Positions 56,693 through 63,736 of a stretch of 64,000 nucleotides of DNA are shown here, in pieces. The DNA comes from Mesorhizobium sp. Lineage in GTDB: Bacteria; Pseudomonadota; Alphaproteobacteria; Rhizobiales; Rhizobiaceae. The DNA lies in contig NZ_JAEULZ010000030.1 in NCBI RefSeq assembly GCF_016793485.1, positions 124,001 through 188,000 on the forward strand, read 5' to 3'. Position numbers and translations under genes: made by a program. Positions within the stretch are counted from its first letter, which is position 1, and each line of letters begins with the position of its first letter. The notes under the pieces are model-generated. The model saw only the letters and a program-made list of their open reading frames with translations. It had not been told where the DNA came from and did not search any database.

Positions 56693-56753
56693 TGCATTGT
56701 AATGCATTTTTAGTTTGACCGCTATCCCGACCTATGTCATGCATTGTCATGCA
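56693..56753. promoter_or_regulatory. Two TGCATTGTMATGCA dyads upstream of the RHH gene
   Basis: TGCATTGTAATGCA (56693-56706, perfect dyad) and TGCATTGTCATGCA (56740-56753) are 47 bp apart. They lie between the divergent RHH gene and the 98-aa gene. They are good candidates for RHH operators. Confidence 0.55.
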
Positions 56754-56777
56754 ACGCATTACATCGGAGACTACCCA

Positions 56778-57074
56778 ATGCCACAAGCACCGCTTGCGGC
56801 GACCGGCGAAGCCATGCCGATCGACCGCCATCGCATACAGCGCATTATCGACAACCTGATCGACCTCCTCGACTCGACAGAACCCGATCCTGACTTTGAA
56901 CCCAATCTAGGTTGGGCGCGCACATGGAGTGGAGCGCCTGGCGAGTTCGGCAACGTCGATGATCGTGAGGGGGACGACGAGAGAGAAGACGACCATGCCG
57001 AGCGTTTCGGAATCGGCGATCTGGACGGGCTTATCGAGCAGTGGCCGTCACAATTCGGGGAGATGGCGATATGA
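56778..57074 (+). CDS. Hypothetical acidic phage-element protein
   Basis: This 98-aa protein is very acidic in its middle (NVDDREGDDEREDDHAE). It opens PIDRHRIQRIIDNLIDLLD, then EPDPDFEPNLGWARTW, which I recall from short rhizobial prophage proteins. The function is unknown. ATG 56778 has GGAGACTACC upstream. Its stop overlaps the next ATG. Confidence 0.55.
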   Translation: MPQAPLAATGEAMPIDRHRIQRIIDNLIDLLDSTEPDPDFEPNLGWARTWSGAPGEFGNVDDREGDDEREDDHAERFGIGDLDGLIEQWPSQFGEMAI

Positions 57075-57289
57075 CCCAAGCCATGGACAGACGCACCATC
57101 CTCGCCGGCCTTGGCCTGGCGCCGCTAGCCGCCGCTCCTGCTGTTGCGGCTGCCACCGAAACACCTGAGGAGCGCGTCGAGCGCCTCACCGTCGAGTTGC
57201 ATGCCGCTCTCGTGGCGGAGCACGGCGGGAGATGGCGCGTCCAGGTGGAGGACGAATTCGTCATCATCGCGCGGTCCATGCGTCGATGA
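57071..57289 (+). CDS. Small exported or Tat-signal-like phage protein
   Basis: This 72-aa protein starts MTQAMDRRTILAGLGLAPLA, a twin-arginine-like start followed by Ala-rich hydrophobic residues, then a charged helix (TPEERVERLTVELHAALVAEHGG). It is coupled to the preceding gene by ATGA. It is probably exported or membrane-tethered, but the partner is unknown. Confidence 0.55.
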   Translation: MTQAMDRRTILAGLGLAPLAAAPAVAAATETPEERVERLTVELHAALVAEHGGRWRVQVEDEFVIIARSMRR

Positions 57290-57328
57290 CCCCGACTTAG
57301 GCGGCGCCAACCGTTCCGCCACCCAACT

Positions 57329-57352
57329 AGCCCGCCTTGTGCGGGCTTTTTC
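57329..57352 (+). terminator. Rho-independent terminator after the 72-aa gene
   Basis: AGCCCGC and GCGGGCT are perfect arms around CTTGT, followed by TTTTTCTTT. It ends the small plus-strand unit. Confidence 0.85.
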
Positions 57353-57528
57353 TTTGAGAGGAGGAAGCCCGCTCCGATCACAATGTTCGGAGAGCCACCG
57401 AAGTGGGCTTCCCGGCCGTTGTCGAACCGGCCGACTAGTGAACTTCCACTGGCTGAAGCTTGTTCCCCGGCACAAGGAATTCCAAGGCACATAATTTCAA
57501 CTCGGGATGTTGAAACGTTGTGCGCCTT

Positions 57529-57554
57529 TGACTAATTCTATGCACGCTTAGTCA
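57529..57554. promoter_or_regulatory. Dyad TGACTAA-N12-TTAGTCA upstream of second RHH gene
   Basis: The 7-bp arms are perfect and the spacer is 12 bp. It sits just before the RHH gene at 57576, fitting an operator for self-control. Confidence 0.4.
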
Positions 57555-57575
57555 CTTACTCAAAAGGGGCATAGG

Positions 57576-57815
57576 ATGGCTGCGCTGGAACGTCCTGATC
57601 GATTGCAGGTGATGCTGAGCCCGGAAGAGCTCGAGGCATTGGACAATTGGCGATTTGAAAAACGAATGCCCAGCCGGGCTGCAGCAGTAAGGGAATTGCT
57701 TAGGCGCGGGCTTGCCGCGGATGGCTTCCTGTCCGCCGCCCAGAGCAGCAAGTCTGCCGACTTCGGGATATTGAAAGACAGTTCTAAATCTGACGGAGAG
57801 GGCGAACCGACTTAA
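57576..57815 (+). CDS. Ribbon-helix-helix family regulator
   Basis: This 79-aa protein opens MAALERPDRLQVMLSPEELEAL with a strand-helix of ribbon-helix-helix type, then AAAVRELLRRGLAADGF. The last ~25 residues are a charged tail. It has a dyad upstream and GGGGC ribosome-site sequence. It is the second RHH protein of the element and could be an antitoxin-like or phage regulator; no toxin is adjacent. Confidence 0.7.
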   Translation: MAALERPDRLQVMLSPEELEALDNWRFEKRMPSRAAAVRELLRRGLAADGFLSAAQSSKSADFGILKDSSKSDGEGEPT

Positions 57816-57928
57816 CCCTTGCGGCGTGGAACCATTCACCGTCAGCGCCGTTCTTACAGCACCCCCGCCTACAAAGGCCTGTCGCTCTCCCCCGAGGCGG
57901 CGGGCCTTTTCTTTCGAAGGAAGCCGCC

Positions 57929-58018
57929 ATGCGTATCGCAGAGCAATTTGTGCTGTTCAGCCTGAGCTACGCACTAATCGTCGGATTCGTCGTGGGTGGA
58001 TTATGGCTTGGGAGCTAA
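57929..58018 (+). CDS. 29-aa membrane microprotein
   Basis: The frame at ATG 57929 has a strong AAGGAAG upstream. It encodes one hydrophobic helix (EQFVLFSLSYALIVGFVVGG) with a short end. Its place beside the right attachment region and its good ribosome site favour a real gene. The function is unknown. Confidence 0.45.
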   Translation: MRIAEQFVLFSLSYALIVGFVVGGLWLGS

Positions 58019-58021
58019 GCC

Positions 58022-58048
58022 AAAAGCGGGGAGAAAAAGCGGGGAAGA
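58022..58048. repeat. Tandem AAAAGCGGGGA repeats at right end, also present at left end
   Basis: AAAAGCGGGGA occurs at 58022-58032 and 58035-58045, and at 41089-41099 beside int. The longer 16-mer GAAAAAGCGGGGAAGA at 58033-58048 matches the left copy except its first base context. Both ends sharing it fits integrase or excisionase binding sites. Confidence 0.45.
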
Positions 58049-58098
58049 AAGTTGCCAATTTGGCAAATTTCCTTTGTTCACAAAGCTTTGGGTGGAGT

Positions 58099-58121
58099 AA
58101 GTGGCTCCCTGAGCAGGACTC
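58099..58121. repeat. attR: att core at the 3' end of tRNA-Asn
   Basis: This copy of the 23-bp repeat, beginning AAGTGGCTCCCTGAGCAGG, is the one that completes the intact tRNA gene. Its partner is at 40943-40965. Confidence 0.9.
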
Positions 58122-58177
58122 GAACCTGCGACCATTCGATTAACAGTCGAACGCTCTACCAACTGAGCTATCAGGGA
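58102..58177 (-). tRNA. tRNA-Asn (GTT)
   Basis: The minus strand folds as a 76-nt tRNA. The acceptor TCCCTGA pairs with TCAGGGA, the D-arm region is GCTCAGTTGGTAGAGC, the anticodon loop is CTGTTAA (anticodon GTT, Asn), the T-loop is GTTCGAGTC, and CCA is encoded at the 3' end after discriminator G. The 3' end is the attachment site of the mobile element. Confidence 0.97.
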
Positions 58178-58375
58178 ACATCGCTCTCGCGACTGCGGGC
58201 TGCCCTATAGCACACCTTTCGCGTTTGCAAAGAGCAGAAAGGCACTTTTTCCCGACGCGATTTTGCCGTCTTCTCGCAATTTGCGCCAAATCGCATCATA
58301 TGCCCGGCTCGGGCGTTTAAGCCTGCCGCCCGCGCGCGGCAGAAGGTTAGCCATGGAGCCAGACGCAACAGAAAC

Positions 58376-58660
58376 ATGACCGACAAGCCGATCGATCACA
58401 GTCTGCATCCCCGCCGCAGAATTAACGTCCTGGGGCGGGATTTCCACCTGCCGCAATCCAAGCCGCTGCGCATTTCGATCGGCTCCGGGCTGGTGTTCTT
58501 GGGCTGCCTCGGATTCCTGCCCGTACTCGGTTTCTGGATGATTCCGCTTGGCTTGCTGGTCCTGTCGCATGACTTGGCATGGGCACGCCGGGGCAGGCGG
58601 CGCATGAATGTCTGGTGGGAAAAGCGGCGCCGAAGGAAGGCAGGCGCGCCTACGCGTTGA
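58376..58660 (+). CDS. Hypothetical membrane protein (DUF-type)
   Basis: This 94-aa protein has a cytoplasmic N-terminus and two close hydrophobic segments (GSGLVFLGCLGFLPVLGFWM, then IPLGLLVLS). A very basic C-terminus follows (RRGRRRMNVWWEKRRRRKAG). The function is unknown. It overlaps the end of the convergent HD-domain gene by 11 bp. Confidence 0.65.
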   Translation: MTDKPIDHSLHPRRRINVLGRDFHLPQSKPLRISIGSGLVFLGCLGFLPVLGFWMIPLGLLVLSHDLAWARRGRRRMNVWWEKRRRRKAGAPTR

Positions 58661-59246
58661 GCCGCGACAACGATCGTTCGATGTTCGCCCGCGCCGCCGC
58701 CTCGTAGCGCTTCCTGAAAAGTGCGCTGTGGAAGATCGCAGGCCGGTCCGCGAATTTTCGCAGCACGGCGGCGCGTCCCGTTTGCCAGGCGGCTTCGTCC
58801 ACCCATGCGTACTCCCGGCGTATGGCGGCTTCGTAGGCGTCGAAGACGTCGGCGGGCGCACCGAGAATCGAGAGGTCCATATCCAGGAACAGGGCCGCGT
58901 CGCGACCTGCTTTGCCCGGGAGGTCGGGCAGGGCGTGCGTGGCCGTCGCCTCGATCATCGCGAGGATGCGGGAAAGACGGGCAAACTCGAACGTGTCCGC
59001 CAGCCGCTCGGCCGCCAGCGCCGCGCTCTTCGCCTCGTTGTCCGCTCGCTGGCTGTCGTAGATGGCGTCGTGGAACCAGATCGCCGCCTCGACCGCTTCC
59101 GGGTCGGCGAATTCGGATCGGTTTTCACCGAGCAGGCGCAGCAGCGCCTCTATATGACCGAGGCCGTGGTAATGTCGATCATGCTGCCGATAGAGCGCAG
59201 AAAGCTCCGTTTTAAGGGCTGCGTCGATCAAGGGTTCGTTTGCCAT
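58650..59246 (-). CDS. HD-domain predicted metal-dependent phosphohydrolase
   Basis: This 198-aa protein has the metal-binding His in YHGLGHIEALL and the HD pair in AIWFHDAIYD, matching the YfbR/COG4339-like predicted phosphohydrolases. All-helical fold throughout. Substrates of this branch are not established. It converges with the small membrane-protein gene, overlapping it at the ends. Confidence 0.85.
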   Translation of the reverse strand: MANEPLIDAALKTELSALYRQHDRHYHGLGHIEALLRLLGENRSEFADPEAVEAAIWFHDAIYDSQRADNEAKSAALAAERLADTFEFARLSRILAMIEATATHALPDLPGKAGRDAALFLDMDLSILGAPADVFDAYEAAIRREYAWVDEAAWQTGRAAVLRKFADRPAIFHSALFRKRYEAAARANIERSLSRLNA

Positions 59247-59377
59247 GCCGTCTTGAATCCCGATGAACCAATTCCATTTGAAGGACGACTAAGGAAAATT
59301 GAGTTCAATCGTAGGGCAATTTGCCTTATAGCACCGTCCGATAGAGCCTGGACTGCCGCCCGTCGGCAATGGGGAAC

Positions 59378-60232
59378 ATGTCGATGAATACCCTCAGTAT
59401 CGCAAGAGGCACGAACCTCCAGCCGGTCGACCCGATCTGGCGCGCTGTCCGCGACGAGGCGACCGAGGCCGTTGAACGCGACCCGTTGCTGGCCGCTTTC
59501 CTCTATTCGACGGTGCTCAATCAGGAGACGCTGGAGGACGCGGTCATCCATCGTCTCGCCGAGCGCCTGGCGCATCAGGATCTGGGCGCCGACATCATCC
59601 GCCAGAGCTTCAAGGCCATGCAGAAGGCCAATCCGGAATGGAGCTCGATCGTGCGCGTCGACATCCAGGCGTATTACGATCGCGATCCGGCCTGCGACCG
59701 CTTCATCATGCCACTGCTCTATTTCAAGGGCTTCCATGCCGTGCAGACGCATCGCCTGGCGCACTGGCTCTACTCCGAGGGCCGCCGCGACTTTGCGCTC
59801 TATCTTCAGAGTCGTTCGTCGTCCGTGTTCCAGACCGACATCAATCCGGCGGCGCGGATTGGCAAGGGCATCTTCATCGACCATGCGACCGGCCTCGTGG
59901 TCGGCGAGACGGCAGTCATCGAGGACGACGTGTCGATCCTGCATGGCGTGACCCTCGGCGGCACCGGCAAGGCCGGCGGCGACCGCCACCCGAAGATACG
60001 CCACGGCGTGCTGATTGGCGCCGGCGCCAAGATCCTCGGCAACATCGAGGTCGGCCATTGCGCCAAGATCGCGGCCGGCTCGGTCGTGCTTGCGCCTGTG
60101 CCGCACAACAAGACGGTCGCAGGCGTTCCGGCGCGTGTAGTCGGTGAGAGCGGCTGCGCGCAGCCCTCGCGACAGATGGACCAGTTGCTGCCGTCGCAAT
60201 CGATGGACCACGTCGTCAGCTTCGATATCTGA
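59378..60232 (+). CDS. cysE: Serine O-acetyltransferase
   Basis: CysE acetylates serine to O-acetylserine, the substrate of cysteine synthase. The 284-aa protein has the helical N-terminal domain and a left-handed hexapeptide helix. Catalytic Asp and His lie in DINPAARIG and DHATGLVVGET; E. coli has His in place of that Asn. Later motifs are GGDRHPKIR and GAGAKILGNIEVG. The C-terminal tail ends DI, and the terminal Ile is needed to bind CysK. The start is uncertain between 59378 and ATG 59384. The CysK partner is at 29267. Confidence 0.9.
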   Translation: MSMNTLSIARGTNLQPVDPIWRAVRDEATEAVERDPLLAAFLYSTVLNQETLEDAVIHRLAERLAHQDLGADIIRQSFKAMQKANPEWSSIVRVDIQAYYDRDPACDRFIMPLLYFKGFHAVQTHRLAHWLYSEGRRDFALYLQSRSSSVFQTDINPAARIGKGIFIDHATGLVVGETAVIEDDVSILHGVTLGGTGKAGGDRHPKIRHGVLIGAGAKILGNIEVGHCAKIAAGSVVLAPVPHNKTVAGVPARVVGESGCAQPSRQMDQLLPSQSMDHVVSFDI

Positions 60233-60410
60233 GCTGGTGGGTTTCTGCGCCGCCTAAGGCGGGCAGGTGGCTCGAAGGTTGTGACGCGATCTGGCGTCAG
60301 CCTTTACAGCGCCACACCTCCATGCAAGAAGCACCTCCCACCATGAAAGCGCACCATGTTGCCTGGCTGCATAGGCCGGGACAGCGCCGCGTCCAGATCG
60401 GAGAAGAGCC

Positions 60411-60614
60411 TTGAAGCCGGAAGAAATCAGGAAGCTGACCGCTTACCTAAAGCGTGTGTTTCAGAACCCGACCATCGACGTGAAGGCGCGTCCGCGCAAG
60501 GAAGATTCGGCGGAGGTCTATGTCGGCGACGAATTCATAGGCCTGATCTACAAGGACGAGGAAGACGGCGACTACAATTTCCAGATGGCGATCCTGGATA
60601 TCGACCTGAACTGA
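60411..60614 (+). CDS. DUF3126 family protein
   Basis: This 67-aa protein starts KPEEIRKLTAYLKRVFQNP and includes EVYVGDEFIGLIYKDEEDGD, the pattern of DUF3126, a small alphaproteobacterial family of unknown function. The TTG start at 60411 has GGAGAAGAG upstream. It is downstream of cysE in the same direction, separated by 178 bp holding a small TGACGC...GCGTCA hairpin (60282-60299). Confidence 0.82.
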   Translation: MKPEEIRKLTAYLKRVFQNPTIDVKARPRKEDSAEVYVGDEFIGLIYKDEEDGDYNFQMAILDIDLN

Positions 60615-60639
60615 CCGCCCCAAGGCATGCGGCCGGCGC

Positions 60640-61371
60640 TCAGCCGGACGTCTTCAGCAACGAGAGCGCCTTGTCGCGGACGGCCGCGTCGAGCGTTCTC
60701 CAGTCCTCAAGAAGCGCCAGCGGAAACCGGTAGGTCAGGCTCAGATCCTTGCCGACATGGATGTCGCGTTCGCACGGCGCCAGCGACTCCTCGGCGCTTT
60801 CGCCGACAAGGCAGCGGGCAACGAAGGGCTCGCCCTCGGCGCGCCGCGCCACGGCGAGCATTTCGTTCAGGTAGCCCGATTTCTCGTTGAACATGAACAG
60901 CTCGACGCCCGCTGGCCCGGGCTGCCCGGGCTGCACAAGCATGGTGGAGTAGATCGGCTCCAGCCTGCCGCTCATGTCGCGCGACATCATGCGTTCGCCG
61001 AACGAGAGGAAGATGATGTTGCGACTACCATTGGCGTGGTTGAAGTCGTCGCGCGCGGCATCGCTGTAGCCATCCAACTGCGGCCAGCGCAGATAGAGGT
61101 CGAGACGGCTGGCAACGCCGTCCGTGCGCTGCCGGTCAAAGCGGATCATGTTGGATGGCGCGGAGATCACGTTGTTGCCGATGACGACCTCGCGCAGCGC
61201 TGCGTCGTCCGTGTGGCCGGCGAGCGCAATCGACCGTCCGAGCCACTTGCCGCCGACGCTGATGCCGAGCGACAGCAGGGCCAGCGCCGCGAAGACATAG
61301 AACACCTTCACCACGAAAGATGAATCGATTGCGTGTCTGGATTGCAGTGCCGGCGCAGTCGCCTGGGTCAT
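60640..61371 (-). CDS. Conserved hypothetical membrane-anchored protein
   Basis: This 243-aa protein has one membrane helix (VFYVFAALALLSLGISVGG) at residues ~23-43. The rest is periplasmic and contains MIRFDRQRTDGVASRLDLYLRWPQLDGYSD and YSTMLVQPGQPG, with two Cys near the end that could form a disulfide. I have seen such proteins in Rhizobiales without a function. It is divergent from the carbonic-anhydrase-like gene. Confidence 0.65.
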   Translation of the reverse strand: MTQATAPALQSRHAIDSSFVVKVFYVFAALALLSLGISVGGKWLGRSIALAGHTDDAALREVVIGNNVISAPSNMIRFDRQRTDGVASRLDLYLRWPQLDGYSDAARDDFNHANGSRNIIFLSFGERMMSRDMSGRLEPIYSTMLVQPGQPGPAGVELFMFNEKSGYLNEMLAVARRAEGEPFVARCLVGESAEESLAPCERDIHVGKDLSLTYRFPLALLEDWRTLDAAVRDKALSLLKTSG

Positions 61372-61501
61372 GGGCCCCCCTCGAATCCCGGGATTCTGGG
61401 CCGACCATGGTAAATGGAGCGTAAACCGGCGGATGGCCCGCTTGCTTCGCGGCTGCCGGCCTGTCTACTGAGCACAACAGGATCGAAGAGGCGGAGAGAA
61501 C

Positions 61502-62032
61502 ATGCCGATCTATTCCATCGACGGGAAAGAGCCCGAATTCGCAGACCGCGCCTCCAACTGGATCGCGCCCGATGCAACTCTGATCGGCAACATTCGCCTG
61601 TCGCGCGACGCGTCGATCTGGTTCGGCGTCGTCATGCGCGGCGACAACGAGCCTATCGTTATCGGCGAGGGCAGCAACGTGCAGGAACACACGGTTATGC
61701 ACACCGACCCCGGGTTTCCTTTGACGATCGGAGCGGGCTGCACCATTGGCCATCGCGCGCTTCTGCACGGCTGCACGATCGGGGAAAACAGCCTGATCGG
61801 CATGGGCGCCATCGTGCTCAACGGTGCCAAGATTGGACGCAACTCGCTCGTTGGCGCCGGCGCGCTCGTGACCGAGGGGAAGGAATTTCCGGACAATTCG
61901 CTGATCGTCGGTGCGCCGGCCAAGGTGGCGCGTACCCTGGATGACGCTGCGATAGCGAAGCTGCGTGCATCAGCGCAGCACTACGTCGCCAACGGGCGGC
62001 GTTTTCTCGCTGGGCTTCGCGCGGTTTCCTGA
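61502..62032 (+). CDS. Gamma-carbonic-anhydrase-like protein (YrdA/PaaY type)
   Basis: This 176-aa left-handed beta-helix protein has repeated hexapeptides and the three metal-binding His region: VQEHTVMHTD, GHRALLHGC. Family members are gamma carbonic anhydrases or acyltransferase-like; YrdA and PaaY are close relatives. Whether this one has CO2 hydration activity cannot be told. GGAGAGAA lies before the ATG. A very stable hairpin follows at 62039. Confidence 0.85.
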   Translation: MPIYSIDGKEPEFADRASNWIAPDATLIGNIRLSRDASIWFGVVMRGDNEPIVIGEGSNVQEHTVMHTDPGFPLTIGAGCTIGHRALLHGCTIGENSLIGMGAIVLNGAKIGRNSLVGAGALVTEGKEFPDNSLIVGAPAKVARTLDDAAIAKLRASAQHYVANGRRFLAGLRAVS

Positions 62033-62038
62033 AAAGGC

Positions 62039-62070
62039 GGAGCCGGCCCCGGGGACAAGGGGCCGGCTCC
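62039..62070. terminator. Strong hairpin between convergent genes
   Basis: GGAGCCGGCCCC pairs perfectly with GGGGCCGGCTCC across an 8-nt loop. A second dyad (CCGGTCG / CGACCGG) follows. No T-run ends it, so it may stop transcription with a factor or simply separate convergent transcripts. Confidence 0.5.
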
Positions 62071-62156
62071 TGAACCCGGTCGTTGGGGACGGGGAGGGTG
62101 GGGACTCGACCGGGTTTTCCCGTGAAGGCTCCGCGAACGGCGCCTCCCTGTTCTCC

Positions 62157-62765
62157 CTACTTCACGCTGCCGACGGCGATCGTCGAGCGGCTGTCATCAA
62201 TGGCGATCCATGCGCCGGAATTCCGCTCGGACTGGCGCTTGAGGTAGGTGTACGGCGTCTCGGTCCAGAGCTTCACCTTGCCCTCAAGGTTATCGAGGAT
62301 GAACTCGCCGCGGCTGGTGCGCACCGTCAGGACGGCGTGGCCGTCGCCATTCGGCTGGCGCGCCACCGTAATCAGCAGGTCGCCTGGGGCGACGCCGATT
62401 TCCATCAGTCGGCGGCGCTTCTCCAGTGCATAATCCTCGCAATCGCCGACGTTGGTGGGATAGGACCAGACTTCTTCCTTGCCCCAGATATCCATGTCGG
62501 TGCGCGGCTCGACCGCGGCGTTGACTGCGTTGTTGATCTCGATCATCGAGGACCAAAGCTGGCGCGTCAGCTCGACAGGCGCCTTCTTGGGCGTCTTCTG
62601 GTTGCACTCGATGGCCTCGCGCTGGCATAGTTCGTAGTGGCCGATAGGCTGCGTCGTACGCCCACCCGTCGGCATGTAGGCCGGCTCGGCCTGTGCGACG
62701 CCAACCCAGGCGCCCAACCCCATGACCATCGAAAGTAGAAGCGACGTCCCCGTAAGTTTTGTCAT
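62157..62765 (-). CDS. Bacterial transglutaminase-like cysteine proteinase (BTLCP), LapG-type fold
   Basis: This 202-aa secreted protein has a signal peptide (LSMVMGLGAWVGVAQA) and the BTLCP triad: Cys in GDCEDYALEKRR, His in GHAVLTVRT, Asp in FILDNLEG. LapG, a family member, cuts surface adhesins in a c-di-GMP-controlled way. No LapD or adhesin is next to it, so the target is unknown. A PilZ gene lies 235 bp away on the same strand. Confidence 0.88.
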   Translation of the reverse strand: MTKLTGTSLLLSMVMGLGAWVGVAQAEPAYMPTGGRTTQPIGHYELCQREAIECNQKTPKKAPVELTRQLWSSMIEINNAVNAAVEPRTDMDIWGKEEVWSYPTNVGDCEDYALEKRRRLMEIGVAPGDLLITVARQPNGDGHAVLTVRTSRGEFILDNLEGKVKLWTETPYTYLKRQSERNSGAWIAIDDSRSTIAVGSVK

Positions 62766-63000
62766 CGTTATGTCTCCCCGTTCGAAGACACCATGACAGA
62801 CGGCGATTTAAGTCACGCAAAGACCGCGATCGATGTTTGAGTAAAATAAGGAACGACTTGTAAAGGTTCGCGAATGAACCGTGCCCAAGCGTGGTTAAGC
62901 CTTTATCCCGGCAAGCGGGGCCAGCTGAAACGGAAGGCGGAAACAACAACGACGCGCCGGCATCACCAACGCGTCGCGCGACTTTTACGAAAATCCAAAA

Positions 63001-63618
63001 TCAGGAAAGCCGGCCGCCGAACTCGGCGTCGAGTGACTCCGCACGCTGGAGAACGGCGAATTCGATGGCTATGCCGTCCTCGAAATGACGCACGACCTGA
63101 CCGCGCATTGTGCCCAGCGTAACCTGGACGCCGATGGCCGGCTTCACCTCTATTTCGATCGCGGCGCCTGACAGCGAGAGATCAATGACCCGGCACGGGT
63201 ATTGCCGACCGTCCGTCAACTGCAGCACGCTCATGGGGTTGCGCGGCGCGACGCGTTCGTGCCGGCGATCCTCGGGCAGGTCGAGTTCGTGCTTGTTGGC
63301 GAGCCAAGTGAGCTGAGCCGCCAGCTTGTCGCGCTTGCGCTCGGAGGCGACAACCGTCATCGCGAAGCCGTCCTGCAGCGTGCGCGTAACCACGCCTTCG
63401 ACGCGTCCGATGTGATCCAGATAGGCGATCACCTTTTCGCCGGGCTGACCAATGCGCTTGGACCTCAGCGAAACGTTGCCCGGCGACATGTCAATCACCT
63501 GACAGGGATGTTCAGTGCGATCTTCAAGCATGAAGCGACCGTATATTTTCACGCGTACGCGCTGAAAATTACGTCTTTCGGCCATCGCCGGCGTATGATC
63601 GATCGCCGCTGCCCTCAT
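63001..63618 (-). CDS. Tandem PilZ-domain protein
   Basis: This 205-aa protein has two PilZ domains, the c-di-GMP receptor fold. Each has the Arg motif (ERRNFQRVRVK, DRRHERVAPRN) and a D/N-x-S motif; the second (VIDLSLSGAAIE) is complete with DxSxxG, while the first (DMSPGNV) lacks the final Gly. The second domain may therefore bind c-di-GMP and the first not. GAAGGGAT lies before the ATG. It may sense c-di-GMP for surface or motility control. Confidence 0.85.
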   Translation of the reverse strand: MRAAAIDHTPAMAERRNFQRVRVKIYGRFMLEDRTEHPCQVIDMSPGNVSLRSKRIGQPGEKVIAYLDHIGRVEGVVTRTLQDGFAMTVVASERKRDKLAAQLTWLANKHELDLPEDRRHERVAPRNPMSVLQLTDGRQYPCRVIDLSLSGAAIEIEVKPAIGVQVTLGTMRGQVVRHFEDGIAIEFAVLQRAESLDAEFGGRLS

Positions 63619-63736
63619 GAAATCCCTTCGACCTCCGCTGGAGCATTATCGCAGGACGCGAATTTATGCTGCGACATTACCGCCAAATAGGTTAATGCGC
63701 GGTAACCTTCGGGCTTCCGGGATTTGCTTTTGACGC

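Larger units (their letters stand above)
40943..58121. mobile_element. tRNA-Asn-integrated phage-like element (about 17.2 kb), satellite-like or head-deleted prophage
   Basis: A 23-bp direct repeat (40943-40965 and 58099-58121) equals the tRNA-Asn 3' end; the right copy completes the intact tRNA gene. Between them are integrase, AlpA-like regulator, replication-like protein, prohead protease, small-terminase-like protein, tape measure, NlpC/P60, J-like fragment and cargo. I find no large terminase, portal, major capsid, tail tube, tail sheath, holin or endolysin. Gene density is compact, with many ATGA overlaps, and most genes run left to right. Confidence 0.88.
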
